Assembly (NCBI GenBank): GCA_012932865.1
Contig: SAXG01000015.1
Location: 806,001-870,000, forward strand
DNA: 64,000 nt
Source of the DNA: Amylostereum areolatum
Taxonomy: Eukaryota > Basidiomycota > Agaricomycetes > Russulales > Stereaceae
Direction: 5' to 3'
Shown: positions 13,009-25,202 of the stretch, in pieces
How positions within the stretch are numbered: position 1 is the stretch's first letter
Layout of the letters: each line of letters opens with the position of its first letter
Translations under genes and position numbers: made by a program
The notes under the pieces: generated by a model
Told to the model about the DNA's origin: nothing
Databases searched by the model: none
What the model saw: only the letters and a program-made list of their open reading frames with translations

Positions 13009-15768
13009 TCATCGCTTTGCGAATACTTTCTTGAGAAGGCCTAGGACTTTCGGTACGTTCAGTTGAACGTACTCGAGGTCAAGCAGATGCTTGTTGTCCT
13101 TTTGCTGTAGGAGAACACAGAAAAGGTCAGAAAGGTGATCCTCACAAGTGTCGGAGAGGGATGTTACCTTCTCAAGCAGATCGTCGATCTTGAGGTCCAT
13201 CTCGAGGATAGCCTTCTCGCGGCCTTTGTAATGCAGCGCGATGATGAACGTGCCCGGTGTGGGGGACGTGATGTTGAAGTAGATGTTCGGCCTTCGGTTG
13301 TCCGGAACATTGCTCTCCACAATGATGCCCTCCTTTTCCAGCTGGGCGTGCGTGAAACGGTAAGGGCCAAGGACCGCCGCCTTGGTCGGTTTCTTCTCCT
13401 TGCCACCCACAGTGACGACGCCGACGCCAGTGGACGCGCCCTTGTCCTTCGACGCCGTGAGCCGGACATTCTGAAGGTACGCCTTGTACTGCTCGAGCTG
13501 GGAGCGCATGTAGTTGTTGTGATCGCAAATCGTCTTGTACACGGCCTCGAGGCTCTTGGTCTCGAGCAGGACCTTCTCGCGCAGGTTGCCAAGGTGAACG
13601 AGCTCCGCGGCGACCTCGTCTTGCATAAGCTTGAAACCATCTATCTGGTCGACCACTTTGAGCTCTTCCAGCTCCCGGAGCATCTCCTTGACCTTGATGC
13701 CCTTTCGCACGAGAGTCGCGTCCTTCGTCGTCGCTGCGCGTTCGGCGATAGCGGGAAGGTTGTACGGTCGCTTGTCCGCCGCGTGCGGTAGTGAACGGAT
13801 GAGCTGCACGAAGATCGACTTGGTCTCCATGTAGAGCATGTCGCTCGACGATACCGTGTCCGCGAATGCGCTCTGGATATCTTGTACCGGCGTCTCCCAG
13901 CGGCTGTAGAGCTTCAGGTCGATGGTACGATTCTCCTTGCGCGGCACCTGAGCTGGGGCAGGGCCCAGCTCGTCCGTTAGAATTCGCAGGTGTTGTTTGT
14001 CGTTTGGTGACTGGAAGGAGTGAGCAGGATGAAACTACCGATTGCGAAATAAGATACGTACTAGGGTCTCTATGTGTTGCAAAATCAAAGAGTGGGTGTT
14101 GTACAGCTCGTTGAGCGTGATGTGGATAACCAAATCCTTCTTCGAAAGAGCCATATATTGGTCCATCTGTCCAACACATCAGTACCGCTGACATGTTCGG
14201 ATATGACGGTTGCAAACCTCGAGAGTATCGTAGAAGTCGCCGACTTCACACAGGTTGTTCAAAAACTGATTGATCCGCGCCTTGTTGTTCTCGACGAAGG
14301 GGTTGAGCGTGATCATGTAGGCCTCCTTCGCGTAGGAGGGCTTGTTGGCCAGGTTCTGCAGCATCTTAGCGATCTATGCGGGGTCATCGGATGAGATGTA
14401 GTTCTTCGAAAGGTAGTTAGGATCTTACCAATGTCAGAGTCCGCCTCGGGTGCTTCGCTGGAACGCCATCGACCAGCATGTACGCTTGCGGTGTCACGAT
14501 GGCCGGGTTGATGAAACGCAGGAAGAAGAAACCACCAATCAACGAGCAGATGGCATAGTCCGTCGCCTCGGGGTATTTCCTCTGAAACTTGAAGTTAAAT
14601 TCAAGCGTCGAGTTCAGTTGGACCGACCACGTACCCTCGTCAGACTCCGAATCTGCTTGCATATCCACCTGATACCGTAGGGCACGCTCTCCATGCTCTC
14701 GATGATGGTGACCAGAAAGCTGTTCGCGATCTCCATCAGCATTGTCAGACGTGGTGCGATGATGGCCTGGACGTCTGGGTTGAGCTGTGCGACCTCGGGA
14801 GGAACGCCACGGGGAAGATTTTCTGGTAGTGAGCCGGTTTCTTCCTCGATCTGGTTGATCATCTGCTCGTAGACCTACACGAACGACGTTCGACTCCAAA
14901 AGAAAGAAAGGAAAAGGCAGGACAAAGAACACACCTTGACGGGATTGATTTCCAGATTGAGGTCTTTGTGTTCGATCAGGCTGTTGATACGCTCGGCGAG
15001 GACGCCCTTGAGGTAGCTCTGACCGGGGCCTCGACGGGTATAGGTGGTCATCATGCGAGAGACGGGGGTATTGGCACGAAGGAGGGAGCCGAACTCGGTT
15101 GCAGTGTCGAACTGCGCCGATAGGACGGACTGGAACATGGTGAGAAGGAGATGCTCTTCCCTGCTCTCGTATTGGTTCCCGTAGAGCGTGAACATGACCG
15201 TCTGGAGGAGGGTGTCGATCTCGGACAAGGACACGAGACGACAGAGGGCGGCGACATGGCGCGGCTCGGATTGGAGGAGGAAAAAGAGGTTGCAGTACTG
15301 TTGAAGCTTGCGCTCGTCCGGGAAATGGCCCTCGGACGGGTCCACTTCTTCCAGATGCTTCTCGACTTCGCGTTGCTATCAGACGAAAGAAGGGTGAGCG
15401 AGTGGGTTGATGAGAGCGGAGTGAGCGCACCTCGTCGAGAGCCATACGATTCTGGATGAGGAGAGCGATACGGGAATCGAGGTAACGAACGTCGCGTTCC
15501 AACACGAAGTTCTTCTTGGACTGGGCGGAGATGCGAGCCTTGAGGTCGCGCAGGCGTTTTTGTGCTAGTGCGGGGGTTACAACCCGAGGATTTCGTGGAG
15601 AATAAAAAGAAGGGGAGACAGACCTCGAGCCAGATCGTCCTCGACTTCAACGTCGTTCTCGGCAGCCATACTGAAGAGGGCGGTGACACTGTAGCGGTTC
15701 GTATTTCTGTTCGTGAGCCTGTTAGAGGACAAGGTACCCCCAGGGGAGTTTGAATCGATGTAAGACAT
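13009..15768 (-). CDS. Ras GTPase-activating protein, IQGAP/Gap1 type
   Basis: Start ATG at 15766-15768 ([11 protein letters not shown]), stop at 13009-13011, about nine exons, roughly 770 residues. The RasGAP domain contains the arginine-finger segment ([12 protein letters not shown]) and the second signature [12 protein letters not shown]. The C-terminal third matches the RasGAP_C domain of IQGAPs, ending [23 protein letters not shown] after a segment rich in Lys and Glu. There are no IQ motifs or calponin domain, so it resembles fission-yeast Gap1/Sar1 more than full IQGAP. Its role is to switch off Ras by stimulating GTP hydrolysis at the cell cortex, acting in polarity and mating signalling. 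The 63-nt intron 13105-13167 is in frame and stop-free, so a naive ORF hides it; removing it restores [17 protein letters not shown]. Confidence 0.9.
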
Positions 15769-18228
15769 GACGAAGAAGGGGGAGAGGCGGGATGGAGGAG
15801 GAAGAGGGGATGTGAGAGTGGGATGATCGGTGAAAGCACGCCGGTTGTGGGAGGATGTTGGAAGAAGGACGTGAAGAAGAAAGCGACGCCAGCGCCTTCA
15901 AAGATGGATGTATATGCCTGGGGGCGTGTTTGGGGGGAGGAAAGGGAGGGAGAGGGCGGCGGGAGGGCGGAAGGCGGAGGGGGCGGAGGGCGGAGGGCGG
16001 GAGACGGGAGATGAGATTGAGGACAACCAAGTGCACACTCTTTCCGGCCTGGCCAACCTGCCAGAGCAACCGGGTGGCTGTGCCTTTTGCCCTTTTGCGG
16101 GAACTCATCCTACTCGCTCTCCTCGACAAGTCGCCACACCGCTACCATCACTCCCACTCTACTCGTCTTTGCGCTACGGGCGACCACACCACCCGTCTCT
16201 CTACACGGGGCACTACGTGCTCTTGCATTTATTCGTATTCATTGTCTACGTCGTCCACACGTCAATATCAAACGGCGGCATCGTCGCGTTCCGCAAACCA
16301 CACGTATCGACCATTCCATTCGTAGCCGCCTCACTATGCATGTAGGCATATTTCGGGTCCAAACAGACTCGTGTCTCTCAAGGCGCCCATCAATTCAATT
16401 CAAGGCAATCTCTGTGGCGTGTCTCTCTCTCTGTCTCCTGGTACACACAGATCCGACAGTTGCCTGGAAGTATCCGAAGCTCACTCGCATTGACTATAGC
16501 TAATTGGCGGCTCCGCGCCTGTGCTTACAGATTCAAACGGCCATCTTGGTTTGGGACGCTTACGTCGTACCCGCAAGCGTCACGGCAGTCGAGAGGTTTG
16601 GACACCTTGGCCCATTCATCTCCGCTTTTCTACCAGAATTTCCTCCAATTTCCTCAGACCGTCGTTCGGACCAGGGCGTCTCCCCGACCGACCCTGCAAA
16701 TCTCCACCCAAACGAGATCTTTCCGGAACCGACGACCGTTCACCCAAATGCCCGCCTTTCCAATAATGTTTCAAATACACCCTTGCCCATGCCAGCGCAC
16801 ACGACCCTACTTGGTCAATGGTCATCCATCGCTTTGCTTCTAGCTGGCCGGGCGACCTTGTCAACTGCGTACTACGCTCACAATTGATACGCGAAGTCCA
16901 CACCCTCGGACACCATTATCCAAAGGTGGGCATCTCGATCTTTGTTTCATTTCCAGCCGCAGCCGGCCGTTCTAACCGGCACGCAAAACAACAAGATCTT
17001 TCGCCGTCAGTTTTCTCTCGTGGTCACCGTTTCTCGCCTCGTGTCGTGTACTGACGCACTAGCCGTAGACCTTGCTTCTGCGAACGTCGGGCTGACCAGT
17101 GCACGCTGACGTGCAGATGCGCCTCACGCACCTCCGTGGATAGTTTGTATCAAGCTTATACGATCATGGTCTCGGGGCTCGAAGTCATCCACGCGGGCCA
17201 CAACCCTCGTTTCCCGGTCCTTAATCTCGACGCCTTCATCTCACCCACGTCTTGCCCACGTTCGTTTATTTTCGCTCGTGGTTGGGCGAGCTCGAACGAG
17301 CGATGGGCGTTCAAATAACGTCAAGCCGACGGTGCGCGATATGGGAACAAGCGTCTATCATACGCACTACGCCATTACAGTCAAGTCCTCGCCGAGGCTG
17401 ACCGCCCGCCGTCCGCCGCGAACTCGCACGCGCTCCACCCTTGCGAATGTCCTGCACAAGAAGGCGTCACCGCGATCGCACACCTCATTTCCGAAAACTC
17501 CGTTCATCCTCACGATTAGTTATATCAAGGGCCCGAACGCACCTGCCCTCTTCTAACGAGGCGTCACGCCGCGGACGGCTCTCGTTTTTTAATCACTGTA
17601 GCCTGCACGCGACGACCCCACGTTTCTTCTCGTTCTCCACGCTTTGAAATACAGTCTGAATCGACCCACGGCACGCGGGCTTCCCCACATACGCTGCGCA
17701 TATCTCAATGGAAGGAAATGGATTTCATCGTACTTCGGATAGGCACCCGCCCGTCGGGTTGTCGCATCGTCGAGGTCCCTGGGGCGGAAACGGGCGGAGA
17801 ACACCTTCGGTCTTGTCCATCTTACCGATGGTACACAGTTCCCCACAACAAGGGCAGTCATAACGTTCCCCAGAAAGCCGCCCGTCCCCCCTGTGGAAGT
17901 TCTTCTACGGCGCAAGCGCCCTCAGGGCGTACCTCTCCTTCTCACCGTCATTTCAGAAAAGGATGCACCACGGGCTATCGTCAATGGAGATGTCAATTAT
18001 ACTACAGAAGCTAAAGTAGGGAACGGGAGGGGGGAGAGTGTACACCGCGTCGAACGCATTCAGACAACAATAACCGTGAGGAGGGGCGATCAAACGCAAG
18101 TACAACAGCTAAGCAGACAGGCAGGGACATAGTAATGACAAGCGGTGGCGGTGGCGAATGATATACATATAGCAGACATACAAATGGTGGGACGAGTGTT
18201 GTGGAGGGGTGGGCGTAGCGCTGTTGGC
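15769..18228. other. Long intergenic region, no gene recognised
   Basis: About 2.45 kb between RasGAP and the small proline-rich gene. The left 250 bases are GA/GGAGGG-rich (15930-16010) and probably belong to the RasGAP promoter and leader. Scattered open frames of 60-150 codons on the plus strand (16087-16503, 16460-16887) are Pro/Arg/Ser-rich, overlap one another and show no domain; I could not assemble them into a convincing gene. Confidence 0.4.
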
Positions 18229-18925
18229 TCATGCGGGGCGCAAATGGGAGGGCGGAAATTCGCCCCGTACGGTCTTGCCTGTCTGCGGGGAGACGTACTC
18301 GACCCGGTACATGCAGCCCATCAACTGGGTGGGACGATCCGGTCAGCGTCGTGCATAAGGATCGGGAAGAGAGGGAGACCTTGTGGCAGAACTCGAGCGC
18401 GCCGACGATGACTCCAATAACCCATACGTTCCCCGAGATGCACACGGTGACGTGCTGGTTCTGGAGGAGAGAAGGGTGGATCAGAGCGGGCTTTGCGAGT
18501 GACCGGGGAACCAGAGACTGACGCAGATCTGGGGGGGGGGAGGGAGGCGAGACGAGAGGCGGTCGGTCAAAGTGCTATCGGCCGGTATCGGAAGCACGGC
18601 GACTTACGAAGTCGCTGGCGTAGGCGCGGATGGAGCTTGATAGCTGCTGCTGGGGGGCGACGGACAAGGGCGCCTGGTTCTGGTTGGTGGGATAGTAGGA
18701 GGAGGAGTAGGCGGGCGGGGGCATGGCCGACTAGGTGGGGTGGGGTGCGCGCGGTGAGGATCGGGAAGTGTGGGCGGGACGGGGACCGCTCACCTGTTGC
18801 GGATATTGATTTTGAGGAGGATAGGGAGCGTGATAGGGCTGGTCGTTGCGTGGACCGAAGGCGGGGGAAGGGTAGTTGGGGTTGGCTTGAGCGAGGGGAG
18901 GAGGAGGATCGGAATACATGGCCAA
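18229..18925 (-). CDS. Small proline/glutamine-rich protein, function unknown
   Basis: Four exons on the minus strand. It starts MAMYSDPPPPLAQANPNYP and the first exon ends QNQYPQQ. The second exon begins SAMPPPAYSSSYY and ends RAYASDF. The third encodes NQHVTVCISGNVWVIGVIVG and then ALEFCHK. The last begins LMGCMYRVEYVSPQTGKTVRG and ends with a TGA at 18229-18231. The splice sites are clean (CAACAG/GTGAGC, GACTTC/GTAAGT). The product is about 145 residues: a disordered Pro/Tyr/Gln-rich N-terminal half and a compact C-terminal half with a short hydrophobic beta-rich stretch. I do not recognise a family. It is divergent from Rim20, with about 870 bp between start codons. Confidence 0.6.
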
Positions 18926-19794
18926 TGGCGGGAAAGCAGGAGGAGAGGAAGAGGACGAAGGCGAGAGAGGAGGTAGTTATAGTCTCGAGAGGAGGGCCGG
19001 ATTTGGCTCTAGAAGAGAAGGATGCCGTAAGGAAATGACTGGCAAGAAGCCTTCGCACGAGTCCTCTCTCCGTTGCAGTGCCTTTCCCGTCCGTCCCTTG
19101 GTTCGGTGTGCGTGAGAGTGCTCGAGATCGGCGTATGTATGCGCCTCGATCATCGCGAGCTTATGTGTGTCTCTTCTGTTATACCATCGGCACAGGGTCC
19201 TCCTTTGCCAAGCTGGGCGCCGAGCGCGTGCGCGAACGCGATGGACATTGTCGAGCGAGCAGAAGCCAGAGCGTGCGAGATAGGGAGGAAGCCGAGCGGA
19301 AGAAATCCAGAAGAGAGCGTGGATAGCGGGGCGCCGGAGGTCGCTGGGGTTCTGTGAAGAGGAGATAAAAATGGCGAGCAAGGGTTTGGAGGGGCCGGAG
19401 GAGATGGCGGAGGCCAGGCAAAGGCCAGGTGGCGGATATGTACAAGACGATCCATCGCCGTTCGCTCAGCGGCGGCGGCGACCCCGGCGAGCGCTCGCCC
19501 ACGCGGCGGTTCGCGCTCTTCAGAGTCTTCTGTTCTCAATATTATACACCCGTCCCCTTCGTCCGCTCGCGATCTTCGCATCTGCAAACGTTGGTTGTGG
19601 CTTGAAGCCAAATAGGATTGTTCTCGAGTGAACGATCTCGTGATCTCGCGTCGGTGGCTCTCCAAGTCGAGTGCACTTCTCAGACCTCTGCTCAATCTCA
19701 TCGCCTCCGGACGGCCCTCCTCCAACCCACCGCCGTCTCTTACGACACTTGACGACATCGGTCCAATTCCTGATCCGTTCTCTTGCTCTCGACC
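18926..19794. other. Divergent promoter region
   Basis: Upstream sequence of both the small proline-rich gene (minus) and the Rim20 gene (plus). Open frames here have no homology signal. No defined regulatory motif was recognised. Confidence 0.5.
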
Positions 19795-22700
19795 ATGCCA
19801 AATCAACTCGCTATCCCCTCCAAGAAATCATACGTGATTCCCATATCCGACGCCGTCGCCTCCCACATCCACGCACACCACCCAGACACCCACCCAGACG
19901 CGTTCAAGGCAGACGTTAGGCGCTGGATCTCCCTACGCGCATCTGCTACCAGTGCCATCGTTCACCTGGATTCCCTCACCGCAATCCTCAGGTGCGTGTC
20001 AGCGATGTCGACCCCACGCTCCCAACTCTCATTCTCTCGCAGCTACCATGCCCAGCTCGTCTTCATCCTTACCAAGTTTCCCCCCGATGTGAGCCACATG
20101 CGCGTCTCGACTCGCCTTTCTGTCCACCCACATTGCCCCAGATCGGTCTTCAGGTTTCCTTCGATCCCGTGTTCGCACCCACCAACAGCCCCGTCACCCT
20201 CTCCAATCTGCACTACGAACGATGTTCCATTCTGTTCAACCTCGCCGCTCGCTACTCCCAACTCGCCGCCATGGAAGATCGGTCAAAACCTGAGGGCGTA
20301 AAACAGGCCAGCGCGTACTACCAGGTTAGCTCGCCCGTCAAAGGGCGTCGGCGCCCTTCATTCACCCATCGTCGTTCTAGTACGCAGCCGGCTCCCTTTC
20401 CTATCTATCAGACACCGCACTTCCAAAGCTCCTGTCGACTCTCGTGGAGGAGTGTTCCCCGGACCTTTCCGCCGCCTTCCTCAAAACCCTCGAATGGCTC
20501 ATGCTCGCTCAGGCCCAAGAATGCGTCTGGCAGCGCGCCGTGTTGGGTATGTCTCTCCGATAAACACGCATCGGCGGTCCCATAACCCCTGCAGATCACC
20601 GCACGAACGGCGTGATCGCCAAACTTGCCGCTCAGGTGTGTTCTTCCCCTTCTCTTTCCATTGATTTCACGCCGCTGACCCCCTCTTCTCCAGGTTTCTT
20701 CCTATTATGGCCTTGCCCTGTCCACAGTGCGTGAGGCGCCGGCTGGGGTTCGATACGCCTTTCCGTCCGTTCGTGCCTCCATTTTCCTCGTCGCGGACCC
20801 GAACACGACCCTAACCTCCCGCATCTAGGGGTGGCTAGCCCACGTCGAGGTGAAGCAGATGCATTTTGACGCTGCCTCGCAGTACCGCAAGAGCGTTGAC
20901 GACGTCGAACGTAACAAGTTAGTACCCGCTGACTCTTTCTTTACCCCATCCCAAATGCTCACGACGATGTCAGTTATGGTTTCGAACTGGCACGTCTCAT
21001 CGCTGCCCAACAAACGGCCAAGAAAGGTTACGACGTCGCTCGTCGTGCTGGTGAGGGTGTGGCGGCAGCTGTCCGAGAAGACGTAAAGGTAGGCATCTTC
21101 GCGCTTTTGCCGCTCTAGCTCCTAACTCGCCCTCTGCTCAGTCCCTTCTGGACATTGTAGAGAAGAACCTCAAGCGTGCTGAACGGGACAACGACCTCAT
21201 TTATCACCATGACGTGCCGTCCACTTCCACACTTCCCATCATCCCTCCCACTTCCATGGTCCGGCAGGTCGTTCCGCCCACGCTGCAAGACCCTAAGGCC
21301 GCCGTCGGGGATCAACCCGTCCTGTTTTCTGAGCTTCTCAGCTGGGGCGCGAGGACCGCGATAGGTACATGAGCATCCCCTTCGGGAGCGCATCGAGTCA
21401 CGCTGACCCCATGACTGGCAGAAATCTACAATGATCGACGTCAGACGTTCGTCAAGGAGGAAATCGAGGACCTCGCGCGCGAGCTCGACGACAAGCGGCT
21501 CCGGTAGGTGCATTTTTCCTGTCTCGTAGTCCGTGGTTTCGAACTCTGTGTAGAACGTTACGGGACCTCAGTCTCCCCGGCGTCGTCGAGGCTCTTGACA
21601 AGCCGATCGGTCTGCCCCCCAGCCTTCTCCGCAAAGCCGAAGAGGTGCGAACGGACAGCGGCCCGCAGCGCGTCGAAAAATCCATCGAAGACGTTCAGAT
21701 GCTGGCCCGGCGTGCGGCGCAGATTCTCGACGATGTAAGTCACCAGCTTCGGCTTCTGTGCACCTCTTCGTTTGCAGCGTTCTGATTCTGGTGGGGGCAG
21801 GCGTTGGACATACTGGATCAGGAGGCGTCAGAAGACGAGAAACAGCGGCGGGCGGACGCACCTGTGCAACGGCAGCCATCACACGAGGCCAACGAAGAGC
21901 TCACCAACAAGGCGGCGCGATATAGGAGCATCCTGGAGCAGGCCGCTGAAAGTGACGGCGTGGTTCGGAAACGATGGGAAGATTGGGAACCACATATCGT
22001 GGAGCTGACCTGGGATGAGGTAGGCTCACCGGAGGCAATCGTGTTGTCATCTTCACGTCTGATGCATCAGCCATGCTTCCCCTCCAGGCCGTGCTGGAAG
22101 CTTCCGTACCTTCGTCGACCATGCCCGCGCCAGGCTCAAGGAAAGCGTCAGGGACGACCGCCGCACAAACTCACGCCCGCGCGTTGCGCGTGCACCTGGA
22201 GGAACTCGATGATTTGGCGCGCGAACGCGAAGATCTCGTCAGGAGGGCGAATCGTCGCAAAGAAGCGGACGACATCCATCCACGCATCCTGAAAGCAGCG
22301 GCGGGGGTCGAGCGCTGGGCCGAAGTCCAACCCTCCATGTTCGAGGACGTGCTCGAAGACGAGCTGGCCAAGTACGACAAATTCCGGAACGACGTCGCGC
22401 AGGGTGGCGTCAAGCAAGACGAGATACTAGAGGCGGTGAAGGTGCGTCAGGCTACGCCGCTGGCTCGGCGGGACGCTGACCCGCTGTTTAGGCCCGGATG
22501 CAGGAATTTTTGGCGTCCCGTCGGGAGGACGAGTCGGTGAAAGAACGCGAACACGCCCTCCAATCGCTCGACTTGGCGTATCACAAATACAAGGACATCA
22601 TGCGCCACCTCGACGAGGGTCTGCAGGTCCGTGGATCTCACCGGCCCATCTTCACGCGGTGCACTGAATCCTGATCACCACCCCAGTTCTACAACGACCT

Positions 22701-23090
22701 CGCGGCGATCCTCATGCGCTTCAAACAAACGTGCAAAGATTGGGTCGCGCTCCGCCGTGACGAGCTGGTGTAAGTCCTGCCTCGAGGTCGTTCCGGTCAG
22801 CCGCTGATGATTTCATGGGAAACCCGACACCATGCAGTACCCTCTCGCGGTCCATGCGGTCCATGTCCTTACAGCACGACAGCCCGCCTAGACCCGCACC
22901 ATCGTCCCCACCTCAGTCGCCGGCCGCGAAGCCCCAAGCGTCGCGTCAGACGCCGCCACAGACCCCGGCCGTGCGCGCTCCGAGGAAGATAGCGCTCGAC
23001 CTGCCGCCGCCCGACTCGGACCAATGGCAGACGGTAGATATGCCTGCTCCGCCGTCTGCACGATCGGAGAAGAAGACGAGGAGGAAGTGA
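19795..23090 (+). CDS. RIM20: BRO1-domain protein Rim20/PalA (Alix-like), alkaline pH response
   Basis: The N-terminus MPNQLAIPSKKSYVIPISDA, followed by HHPDTHPDAFKADVRRW, is characteristic of Rim20/PalA rather than Bro1/Vps31. The BRO1 domain (about residues 1-360) includes LHYERCSILFNLAARYSQLA and HFDAASQYRKS. The long helical V-domain (about 370-720) contains AERDNDLIYHHDVPS and DILDQEASEDEKQ. A Pro/Ser-rich tail ends SEKKTRRK. In known fungi the BRO1 domain binds Snf7 of ESCRT-III and the V-domain binds YPxL motifs of the PacC/Rim101 transcription factor, allowing its processing on endosomes at alkaline pH. About 14 short introns. The start is the ATG at 19795; an in-frame TTG upstream was ignored. 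The family is secure; a Bro1 assignment is the less likely alternative. Confidence 0.9.
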
Positions 23091-25202
23091 TGGACGGCCT
23101 GGTACCGCGGGGGATTTTGTTTTTACTTACCGCTTTCCGGAACGAGGGTGATGTGCTTGACGGCGATTTGTATGGTGTCCTGGAGTGTTTGAGGGTGCAA
23201 ATGTTCGCGAGTCGTAGTTTGCTGTTGGGACTACTGGAGTCTGGAGACGCCAGGCCAAGCCAACGTTACGGTTCCAGCTTCGGAGAGTGCAGTCCGAGTC
23301 ACACGCGCCACACCTTCGATTGCCCTCGGTATCTGATTCACCCGAATGAAGATGGATCCACAAGTCGATTGACTAGAACACAGGCGACAACATATCCGGT
23401 AAAGTACTACATACTGTATGTCGGTCCATCTGGACGTACGCAGCCATCCTACAGGCCCTTCGCTGATCATGAGCAGCCAGCCGAAGCGACGCCTCCAGGA
23501 CGAAAAAAAACCTGGTCAAGATCAGAAAGAAAGCGCACTCCAGATGGACCCCGCGTCATCCTTGAACAACGCGCTGGGTCTATCTAGGGGACTGGAACGC
23601 GGACGCGGAGGCTGGGAGCTGACCGAGTACGAACTTTGTGTCCCCATTGTTTTGTTCAAAGAAGAAAATGTTCGCCTTCGTGGGGAGGTTATAAATGAAG
23701 CAGCGGACCGGCTCGGCCCGCTGCTTGACGCGGCCGCCCCATCTTGAGCGTCTGATTGGCTCGCTGGCTTGTCCTCCTCCCACGTCTTCTTGCTACCTTT
23801 GTGTTGCCGTTGTGTCATTCGGCGACGCCGCACACCACACCGTTGTAGGCCGCTGACCATCAATAGACCAAACATTCGGAATAATCCACACAGGACGAAG
23901 ACCTCGAAGTGAGTTCTTGGCGATGTCTCGATGGAGGTGTCAGTGGTGTGCTCACCCGCCATGCTGTCTCACGGGCCGATCACTGATCAGCGTCCAGCTA
24001 CACCGGGGATCGGCCACCACGTGGGTCCGACGTGGTACGCTCACCCGGGCCAGCTGCACCGGCCACCTGGAGCCAGCTGGCATCGCAGTGGCCTCCACAT
24101 CCATGCAGTAATGGAGCCACCGTTGTACCAGGTCAGTATATTTTCTGCGTGAGTGACCAGCTGGCTGCAATGTGTACGTGATGTCTCGTTCATGTCGTGG
24201 ATTCATCTGCTCCGCCGCTGTTTTTTGAATTTCCCACGGGTTGTCCTAGTCAATGGGGTTGTCGTCGTTGTCGTCGACGACAAGGTCGAGGCAAAAAAAG
24301 AGGGGGTAACAAAGTATATTGAAGTAACCTATGTCTACATAATGGAATACAATCTCGTCGCCCTCGCTTCAACCTTGGCTTTGCTGCGCCCTATCACGCA
24401 TCGCGCCCGAGTTCAACCCCTATTCCCCGCTATTCTCCATCCCATCGCCCAACTCCGCCTTGTCCCCCTCAACAACCGCCGCATCGCTGAGACGTCCAAA
24501 TGCTGTCCTAGTCCAGCGGCCAGCAAAAGAAAACAGAACGAGCTACAGCACAAGTCCGGAGGGATATAGGGCCAGGAGCCGCAAGCAAGCCGGGGAGTGT
24601 GGGGGGAAGCGTTGCAGCGAGCACACCTGAGGTCCATGTTGGAGGGCTCCAGTCGACGAAAGGAGGGGAGGAATGGGGGGATCCGCAGCGCGCTCAAGAA
24701 AGCCGAGAGAAGCTGAGAGGAAGCCTGAGCGAAGAGGGGAAGGAAAACTGGAAAAGCGAAGGGGGGGAAACGGGGGGGAAACGACAAGTCGCGCAAAGAC
24801 AACGGACGACGCGCGTTGCGTTACCATAAAACCTTTGTTTGTCCTAGTTATGATGCGCCATTACTCAGCTTTTGGTGGACCTGTTCGCGAGGTGTTGTTG
24901 CAGCTGGCTGGAGTGTGGACGACACTTGAAATAGATGTGGGAGGGGGTGGATACCACGCGTGAAAATCCGCTGGCAGCCATCACGACACCACGTCGGTAC
25001 CACACCGATAATCCGGGTGTCTCCGACGTGCGATTCTCACGCTACAGCCGCGTTTGAACCGTTTGGCGGTGTACTATCGACATTGCACACATTCAGGATT
25101 CCCGTTTCTTTCTACCGAGTGGTTCTTTCCACGGCGACTACGTCGTAAGTACCCACCATCTTACCAGGACGGTTCTTGAACTCGGTTCCACCGCAGAACA
25201 AC
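23091..25202. other. Intergenic region with one weak small ORF
   Basis: About 2.1 kb without a recognised family. A 92-codon frame at 23469-23747 starts MSSQPKRRLQDEKKPG and is charged; it could be a small gene but has no supporting homology. Another frame at about 24342-24569 is similarly unsupported. The right end holds the leader of the F-box gene, with an intron at 25145-25196. Confidence 0.4.
25145..25196 (+). other. 5' UTR intron of the first F-box-like gene
   Basis: GTAAGT at 25145-25150 and CCGCAG ending at 25196 bound a 52-nt intron whose acceptor lies 6 nt upstream of the ATG at 25203. The related gene at 30943 has the same arrangement, which supports both the intron and the start codon. 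Confidence 0.6.

Noticed and set aside
13172..14215. 347-codon minus-strand frame over the RasGAP C-terminal part
   Set aside because: Wrong frame of the RasGAP gene; lacks the conserved IQGAP tail that the chosen frame shows.
15930..16010. Minisatellite of GGAGGGC units
   Set aside because: Units are irregular in length and sequence; best described as a GA/GC-rich low-complexity leader.
23469..23747. Small gene (92 codons, charged)
   Set aside because: No homology, no clear promoter or intron; mentioned only within the intergenic entry.
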